Below, piece by piece: positions 33,806-38,600 of a stretch of DNA of 38,600 nt. Both the position numbers and the translations under genes were made by a program. The stretch comes from CAYPIE01 sp964410665. GTDB taxonomy: Bacteria; Planctomycetota; Planctomycetia; Gemmatales; Gemmataceae. The notes beneath the pieces are model-generated. The model had not been told where the DNA came from and did no database searches. It was given only the letters and a program-made list of their open reading frames with translations. The stretch spans positions 1 to 38,600 of the forward strand of contig CAYPIE010000058.1 of NCBI GenBank assembly GCA_964410665.1. Direction: 5' to 3'. Within the stretch, counting starts at the first letter, position 1, and each line of letters opens with the position of its first letter.

Positions 33806-34675
33806 TTATCGCTGCAGGATTGCTGTGACCGGGAAATGATCTGAGGGAGTGCGGCCATCCCGACTGGTGCGGTCGATCGCTGCCTCCTTGACTTTCCAGT
33901 CGGGCGAGCAGGCGATCCAATCAATCCGCGAACCACGCGTGCGATCTGCCCGGAAGCGGCTGCCGGTTCCCTCATTCGGCTTCCGCTCCGGGTGGACGAC
34001 CCGATAGGTGTCAATTACCGGGGAGGCACCCGTGCTGGCGGTGCGAGCAAATAGGTTTTGGTACGGCCGACTGCCCTCCGCGGAGTTAAAGTCCCCGGTT
34101 ACCACCACGGCACACCCCTTGCCCAGGGTCTCGATCTTCGCACGCAACAACCGGGCTGATTCTTCACGAGCCTTGGGGCCGCGGTGGTCAAAGTGGGTAT
34201 TGAAAAAGGCGATGGGCGGAGTGTCTTGGTCTGCTTTCAGGTCGCGTAGCTTGACCCAGGTCACCATCCGCGGCAACGAGCTATCCCAGCTCTTGCTCCC
34301 GGCCTGGTCCGGTGTTTCACTCAACCAGAAGTGGCCGCCGGCGAGCTTGGTGAAGCGGTCCTCGCGGTAATACACCGCCATCATCTCCCCCTCGTCCTTG
34401 CCATCGTCACGACCAACGCCCAAGACCGCATAGCTGGGCAGTTGCTCGGCCAGGTAGTCACGCTGGAACTTCAGTGTTTCCTGGGTGCCGAGCAGGTCCG
34501 GCTTGAAGGCCTTGATGGTGTCGACGAGGAATTCCTTGCGGTTGTCCCAGGCATTTTCACCATCGTTGGCTGTGCCATAGCGAATGTTGAAGCTCATCAC
34601 CCGAACCGGCGGAGCCTCGGCGGTGGCTTGCTGGGAGAAGGCCAGCAAGAACACAAACAATAGCGACCAGCGCAT
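33806..34675 (-). CDS. Endonuclease/exonuclease/phosphatase-family protein, secreted
   Basis: The 289-residue protein has a signal peptide (about 1-20) followed by the EEP fold: MSFNIRYGT (N30), GTQET (E66), FFNTHFDHRG, VVVTGDFNSAEG, SRIDWIACS and the final PSDHFPV. The metal- and phosphate-binding residues of the family are all present, so it should hydrolyse phosphodiester or phosphate bonds in a metal-dependent manner. Secreted members in planctomycetes are often annotated as extracellular hydrolases, but the substrate cannot be told from sequence. AAGGAGA precedes the ATG. It converges on the upstream unknown secreted-protein gene and lies next to hemC on the same strand, 38 nt downstream. 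Confidence 0.92.
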   Translation of the reverse strand: MRWSLLFVFLLAFSQQATAEAPPVRVMSFNIRYGTANDGENAWDNRKEFLVDTIKAFKPDLLGTQETLKFQRDYLAEQLPSYAVLGVGRDDGKDEGEMMAVYYREDRFTKLAGGHFWLSETPDQAGSKSWDSSLPRMVTWVKLRDLKADQDTPPIAFFNTHFDHRGPKAREESARLLRAKIETLGKGCAVVVTGDFNSAEGSRPYQNLFARTASTGASPVIDTYRVVHPERKPNEGTGSRFRADRTRGSRIDWIACSPDWKVKEAAIDRTSRDGRTPSDHFPVTAILQR

Positions 34676-34713
34676 GGGGAGTCTCCTTGAATTCCTTGGA
34701 GGAAGCAGCGATC

Positions 34714-35640
34714 TCAGTGGTCAGGCAGATCCAGAATTTCGCCGGCCCCGGCCAACATCAGCTTGGCGGCCAATTCGTTGCCAATGCCCAAGGCCCCCTC
34801 GCAGGGACCGCGATGGCTATCGACAATCCTTCGTGAGCCATCGGCCGCCAGGACCGCGCCACGCAGGGTCAGCATACCATCGGCAATGATACTGCGCGCG
34901 CCAATCGGGACTAGACAACCGCCGCCTAAGGCGGCCAACATGGCCCGCTCGGCCTGCACCGCACTCCAGGTATCCGGATCATTGACGGCCTCGACCAAGT
35001 GGCGCGTGAGCAGGTCCTCCTCGCGGCTCTCCAGGCCGATCGCTCCCTGGCCGACCGCTGGCAACATCCAGCCAGGGTCGAGCACCTCGACGATTTGGTC
35101 GCCGAGGCCAAGCCGCTCCAGCCCGGCCTGGGCTAAGATCAGCCCATCAAAATCCTGATCCCGAAGTTTGCGTAAACGTGTGTCAATATTTCCGCGCATA
35201 TCCGAGATTTGCAGGTCGGGCCGATGATTCCACAGCTGCGCCCGTCGACGCAAACTACTCGTGGCAATCCGCCCACCCTCGGGGACGTCGGCAAAGCGGC
35301 GATGGCGGTGCGACAGAAATGCATCGCCACTGGCAGCACGCGGTGGGGTGGCGGTCAAAATGAGGCCCGGGACGGCAATGGTGGGCAGATCTTTGAGACT
35401 ATGCACGGCCACATCCACGCGTTCGTCGAGCAGCGCTTGCTGAATGGCACGGGTAAACACCCCAAACCCGCCCATGGCGGAGAGCGGGAGATGCTGCACT
35501 TGGTCGCCGTGGGTGTCAATGATCACGAGTTCGACGGTTCGTGGGGCGAGTACCGGGGCCAGCCGGCTGGCCACATGTTCGGCTTGCCAGCGTGCTAGCA
35601 GGCTGCCACGAGTCCCCAGACGCAAAGGTGGTTCCGTCAT
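34714..35640 (-). CDS. hemC: Hydroxymethylbilane synthase
   Basis: This 308-residue enzyme (porphobilinogen deaminase) condenses four porphobilinogens into the linear hydroxymethylbilane in haem biosynthesis. Motifs include LGTRGSLLARWQAE, DVAVHSLKDLPT with D84, ATSSLRRRAQL, DMRGNIDTRLRKL and GGGCLVPIGA, whose C242 holds the dipyrromethane cofactor. D84 and C242 fall at the same numbers as in the E. coli enzyme. The ATG at 35640 is preceded by AAGAGA at suitable spacing; in-frame starts at 35646 and 35673 are less supported. No other haem gene is adjacent. It is divergent from the SGNH/TIGR02604 gene. Confidence 0.97.
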   Translation of the reverse strand: MTEPPLRLGTRGSLLARWQAEHVASRLAPVLAPRTVELVIIDTHGDQVQHLPLSAMGGFGVFTRAIQQALLDERVDVAVHSLKDLPTIAVPGLILTATPPRAASGDAFLSHRHRRFADVPEGGRIATSSLRRRAQLWNHRPDLQISDMRGNIDTRLRKLRDQDFDGLILAQAGLERLGLGDQIVEVLDPGWMLPAVGQGAIGLESREEDLLTRHLVEAVNDPDTWSAVQAERAMLAALGGGCLVPIGARSIIADGMLTLRGAVLAADGSRRIVDSHRGPCEGALGIGNELAAKLMLAGAGEILDLPDH

Positions 35641-35845
35641 GCCCATCTCTTGGAAAATCGCGAGTGACCTCAAAGGGAGGCGTTGATGTCACCATAGCGG
35701 ACTAGGCAGGTTGACAGCAAAGCCGATCTCCGATCGCTTGCCCAGGCATTGCTTTTCTCCGCGTGTAAAATCGATTAGGCTGGAATCTGATGAAGACGTA
35801 GCCCACCACCCTCCGTGCCCGCCGAGACTGAGAATCCACAAAACT

Positions 35846-38461
35846 ATGCGCTTCCTTACCATCCACCTGCTCGCTGTCTGTGGAGCTTTGGGCCTCGTGG
35901 CCACCCCCCATGCGGCCGAAGCCAAGCACCTGATGCCAAAGCCTGGCGACAAAATCGTGCTGATCGGCAACACCTTTGCCGAGCGGATGCAGTACTTCGG
36001 TTATTGTGAAAGCCTGTGGCATGCCCGCTTCCCCGAGCATCGTCTGGTCGTTCGGAATCTGGGCTGGTCCGCCGATGAGCTGACACTGCGGCCACGCTCC
36101 AAGGACTTTGACGATCACGGCCACACGCTCCAGGATCACCAACCCGACATCATCATTGCCGCGTTTGGCTTCAATGAGTCGTTTGCCGGTGTCAAGGGAT
36201 TGCCCAAGTTTAAGAAAGATCTTACCGATTTTATCCGGACCACTACGACCACCAAGTACAACGGCAAGACGCCCCAACTGGCCCTGCTATCACCAATTGC
36301 CAATGAGGATCTTCTCGAGCGCAAGCTACTCATGGCCAAGCGGAACAATGCACAGATCAAGCAATATACCGATGCAATGCGGACCATTGCCGAGCAAAAT
36401 AATGTGGTATTTGTCGATCTGTTTACGCCATCCCAGAAGTTGCTGGATGATCCCAAGACCGCATTGACTTTCAACGGCTGCCATCTGACCGAGGCGGGCT
36501 ACGCCAAACTGGCCCCGATCCTGGATCAAGGGCTGTTTGGCCCAGCCCCGTCCGAACTGGGCTCGGTCGACCTGGACAAACTGCGGGCCGAGGTCAATGA
36601 AAAGAATCTGCAGCACTTCTACGACTACCGTGCGGTGAATGGCTACTACATTTACGGTGGCCGCAAGAATCCTTTCGGGGTGGTCAACTTTCCTGCCGAG
36701 TTTGTCAAGCTCCGCAAGATGGTGGCCAAACGCGACCAGCGGATTTGGGCTGTGGCCCAAGGCAAGTCGATGCCGGCGACTATTGATGATTCGGGGACCG
36801 GGGAGTTTGTCAACGTCGATACCAATTTCAAGCGGAAGATCCTCATCAACCCCCCGGACAATGCCATCAAGTCCTTTAAACTACCCGATGGGTTTGTCAT
36901 TAACCTGTTTGCTTCCGAAGTGGACTTTCCCGACCTGCAGAATCCTTGTCAGTTTACCTTCGATGGCCAGGGGCGGCTTTGGATCTGCACGATGCCCACC
37001 TACCCGATGTATCTCCCCGGCACACCTCCCAACGACAAGATCTTGATCCTTGAGGACACTGACCGCGATGGCCGCGCCGATAAGCAGACCATCTTTGCCG
37101 AGGGACTCCATCTGCCTACTGGGATCGAACTGGGCGACGGCGGTGTCTATGTCGCCCAACAGCCCAACCTGGTTTTCCTCAAGGATACCGATGGCGATGA
37201 CCAAGCCGATGTGAAACGGATCATCCTGCATGGCTTTGATTCGGCCGACTCCCACCATGCCCTGAGCGCGTTTGAATGGGGACCGGGCGGAGCTCTGTAT
37301 TTCCAAGAGGGTACCTTCCACCATTCCCAGGTGGAGACTCCCTATGGCCCCGAACGCGTCAAGAACGCCGGCATCTTCCGCTACGAACCCCGGACCGAGA
37401 AGCTAGACATCTTTGTCTCCTACCGTTTCGCCAACCCCTGGGGCCATGTGTTTAACCAATGGGGCCAGAACTTTGTCGCCGATGCTTCAGGTGGAGCCAA
37501 CTATTACGGCACCGCTTTTTCGGGTGATGTTGTCTATCCGCAAAAGCACGGCGGCTTGAAGCAATTCATGGTCAAGCAGTGGCGACCGACCTGTGGCTGC
37601 GAAATCGTCTCCAGCCGCAACTTCCCCGAGGAACTCCAAGGCAATTACTTGCTCAACAACTGCATTGGCTTCCAGGGGACTCTGCAGTACAAGTTCCGCG
37701 AGGATAGCTCAGGCTTTGCCGCGGACCCCGTCGAGCCACTTTTACAGTCGAGCGACCCCAACTACAGACCGGTCGATCTCCAGTTTGGTCCGGATGGGGC
37801 GTTGTACATCTGTGACTGGTACAACCCTTTAGTCGGACACATGCAGCACTCGGTTCGCGATCCGAACCGCGATGTTAATCATGGCCGCATCTGGCGGGTC
37901 TACTATCAGAACAAACCTTTGCTTAATCCTGCCAAAATGAAGGATGCTTCCGTTCCGGAACTGCTTGAACTGCTCAAGACCTATGAAGATCGCACCCGTG
38001 CCCAGGCTCGCCTAGCGCTACGCCTGCACCCCACTGAACAGGTCGTTGCGGCGATCGACAAATGGGTCGCAGGTCTCGACAAAGAAGATGCAGACTATCC
38101 CCGTCAGCTGCTCGAGGCGCTCTGGGTGTGCCAACATCATGATGCCGTTCACCCAGAATTGCTGGACAAGGTGCTGAGCTCTTCCGAGCCCAATGCCCGT
38201 GCGGGTGCCACCCGCGTGTTGTGCTACTGGCGTGATCAGCTGAAGGATGGCCTGGAACGGCTGCAAAAACAGGTCAATGATGAGCATCCACGGGTTCGTC
38301 TTGAGGCAATCCGTGCCTTGAGCTTTGTCGAGCCTGCCGAGGCCCTCAAGGCTCAGGATATTGCCGCGGAATCTCTGCTGTACGCTCAGGATGATTACCT
38401 GAAGTACACCCTACAAGAGACGCTGGCTACCCTGGACCGCAAGGCGAAGCTAGCGAAGTGA
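35846..38461 (+). CDS. SGNH-like/TIGR02604 dehydrogenase-like/HEAT fusion
   Basis: The 871-residue protein has a signal peptide (about 1-26). An SGNH/GDSL-like domain follows (about 30-235: KIVLIGNTFAERM, IIIAAFGFNES and TFNGCHLTEAGY), where the usual GDS serine is not present. The middle (about 345-690) has the pattern of TIGR02604 'membrane-bound dehydrogenase' propellers: DGQGRLWICTMPTYP, DTDRDGRADK, LPTGIELGDGGVYVAQQPN and DGALYICDWYNP. The end (about 720-870) is HEAT-like and helical. Unlike many relatives, no CxxCH haem domain is found at the C-terminus. The ATG at 35846 starts the signal peptide directly, although its ribosome-binding site is weak. It is probably periplasmic; the activity is unproven. 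Confidence 0.87.
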   Translation: MRFLTIHLLAVCGALGLVATPHAAEAKHLMPKPGDKIVLIGNTFAERMQYFGYCESLWHARFPEHRLVVRNLGWSADELTLRPRSKDFDDHGHTLQDHQPDIIIAAFGFNESFAGVKGLPKFKKDLTDFIRTTTTTKYNGKTPQLALLSPIANEDLLERKLLMAKRNNAQIKQYTDAMRTIAEQNNVVFVDLFTPSQKLLDDPKTALTFNGCHLTEAGYAKLAPILDQGLFGPAPSELGSVDLDKLRAEVNEKNLQHFYDYRAVNGYYIYGGRKNPFGVVNFPAEFVKLRKMVAKRDQRIWAVAQGKSMPATIDDSGTGEFVNVDTNFKRKILINPPDNAIKSFKLPDGFVINLFASEVDFPDLQNPCQFTFDGQGRLWICTMPTYPMYLPGTPPNDKILILEDTDRDGRADKQTIFAEGLHLPTGIELGDGGVYVAQQPNLVFLKDTDGDDQADVKRIILHGFDSADSHHALSAFEWGPGGALYFQEGTFHHSQVETPYGPERVKNAGIFRYEPRTEKLDIFVSYRFANPWGHVFNQWGQNFVADASGGANYYGTAFSGDVVYPQKHGGLKQFMVKQWRPTCGCEIVSSRNFPEELQGNYLLNNCIGFQGTLQYKFREDSSGFAADPVEPLLQSSDPNYRPVDLQFGPDGALYICDWYNPLVGHMQHSVRDPNRDVNHGRIWRVYYQNKPLLNPAKMKDASVPELLELLKTYEDRTRAQARLALRLHPTEQVVAAIDKWVAGLDKEDADYPRQLLEALWVCQHHDAVHPELLDKVLSSSEPNARAGATRVLCYWRDQLKDGLERLQKQVNDEHPRVRLEAIRALSFVEPAEALKAQDIAAESLLYAQDDYLKYTLQETLATLDRKAKLAK

Positions 38462-38502
38462 ACGGCGAGTCGAGTGGACAGCATCGCAGCAGTTGAGAAA
38501 GA

Positions 38503-38600
38503 GGCAGAGGCGATTGCGGGAAGTCAGAGTTGCAGAGGCGGTTGCGGTGCGGGGAAAGCGGCAGAGGCGATTGCGGGAAGTCAGAGTTGCAGAGGCGGTT
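38503..38600. repeat. 57-bp tandem repeat, cut by the window edge
   Basis: Unit 38503-38559 is repeated from 38560 onward, with all 41 visible bases of the second copy identical. Each unit itself contains two related ~28-nt halves that share GCAGAGGCG(A/G)TTGCGG. The array begins about 40 nt after the stop codon of the last gene and probably continues beyond the window. No spacer-repeat pattern of CRISPR is present. Confidence 0.9.

Noticed and set aside
38503..38600. Possible CRISPR array
   Set aside because: The copies are contiguous with no unique spacers and no cas genes are nearby.

Overview
This 38.6 kb window, roughly 60% GC, most likely comes from a planctomycete of the Gemmata/Gemmataceae type. 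The evidence is a Ser/Thr protein kinase fused to a long WD40-like region, a TIGR02996 repeat-companion domain with leucine-rich repeats, a TIGR03067-type lipocalin-like secreted protein, an S8/S53-like peptidase with an N-terminal LEPR-XLL-type motif, a TIGR02604-type membrane-bound dehydrogenase-like protein, and a membrane protein joining an anti-sigma-like N-terminus to a DUF1559-like segment. Genus and species cannot be fixed from sequence inspection. No tRNA, rRNA, CRISPR array or insertion sequence was recognised.

Layout. Positions 1-377 hold no gene. From 378 to 2248 (minus strand) a small redox cluster encodes a Rieske [2Fe-2S] protein, a cytochrome c'-like CxxCH protein and a four-helix membrane protein. 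From 2619 to 13792 (minus) lies the main block. A HEAT-repeat protein, a DUF4129-like protein, a DUF4350-like protein, a MoxR AAA ATPase, a DUF58 protein and two small membrane proteins are coupled by 4- to 17-nt overlaps or a 14-nt gap, and a Ser/Thr kinase-WD40 gene follows 99 nt downstream. This is a planctomycete version of the widespread MoxR-DUF58 system, which is thought to assemble or activate envelope proteins. From 14012 to 17562 (plus) are ettA (ABC-F translation factor), a LolD/MacB-type ABC ATPase without a permease, and a ROK-family sugar kinase. A purine nucleoside phosphorylase (17677-18501, minus) is followed by three plus-strand genes: the LRR protein, the TIGR03067 protein and a zinc-ribbon membrane protein (18584-21919).

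A 463-nt non-coding stretch with several dyad symmetries precedes a SAM methyltransferase (22383-23195). It converges, across a perfect bidirectional terminator, on a second methyltransferase resembling the Rickettsia-type protein-lysine methyltransferases (23275-24864). The large peptidase (25377-28817, minus) contains an exact 297-bp tandem duplication encoding two identical fibronectin III modules. Downstream are a membrane protein (29154-29939), an ECF sigma factor with its membrane partner (30048-31651), a large secreted protein of unknown function (31866-33770), an endonuclease/exonuclease/phosphatase-family enzyme and hemC (33806-35640, minus). The last gene is an SGNH-like/TIGR02604/HEAT fusion (35846-38461). 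The window ends inside a 57-bp tandem repeat.

The most noteworthy items are the coupled MoxR block, a peptidase in which Glu appears to replace the catalytic His, the anti-sigma/DUF1559-like chimera, the structured leader at 21920-22382, and several apparent active-site substitutions (ROK kinase, phosphorylase, SGNH domain). All family names come from reading motifs by eye; no database search was run.
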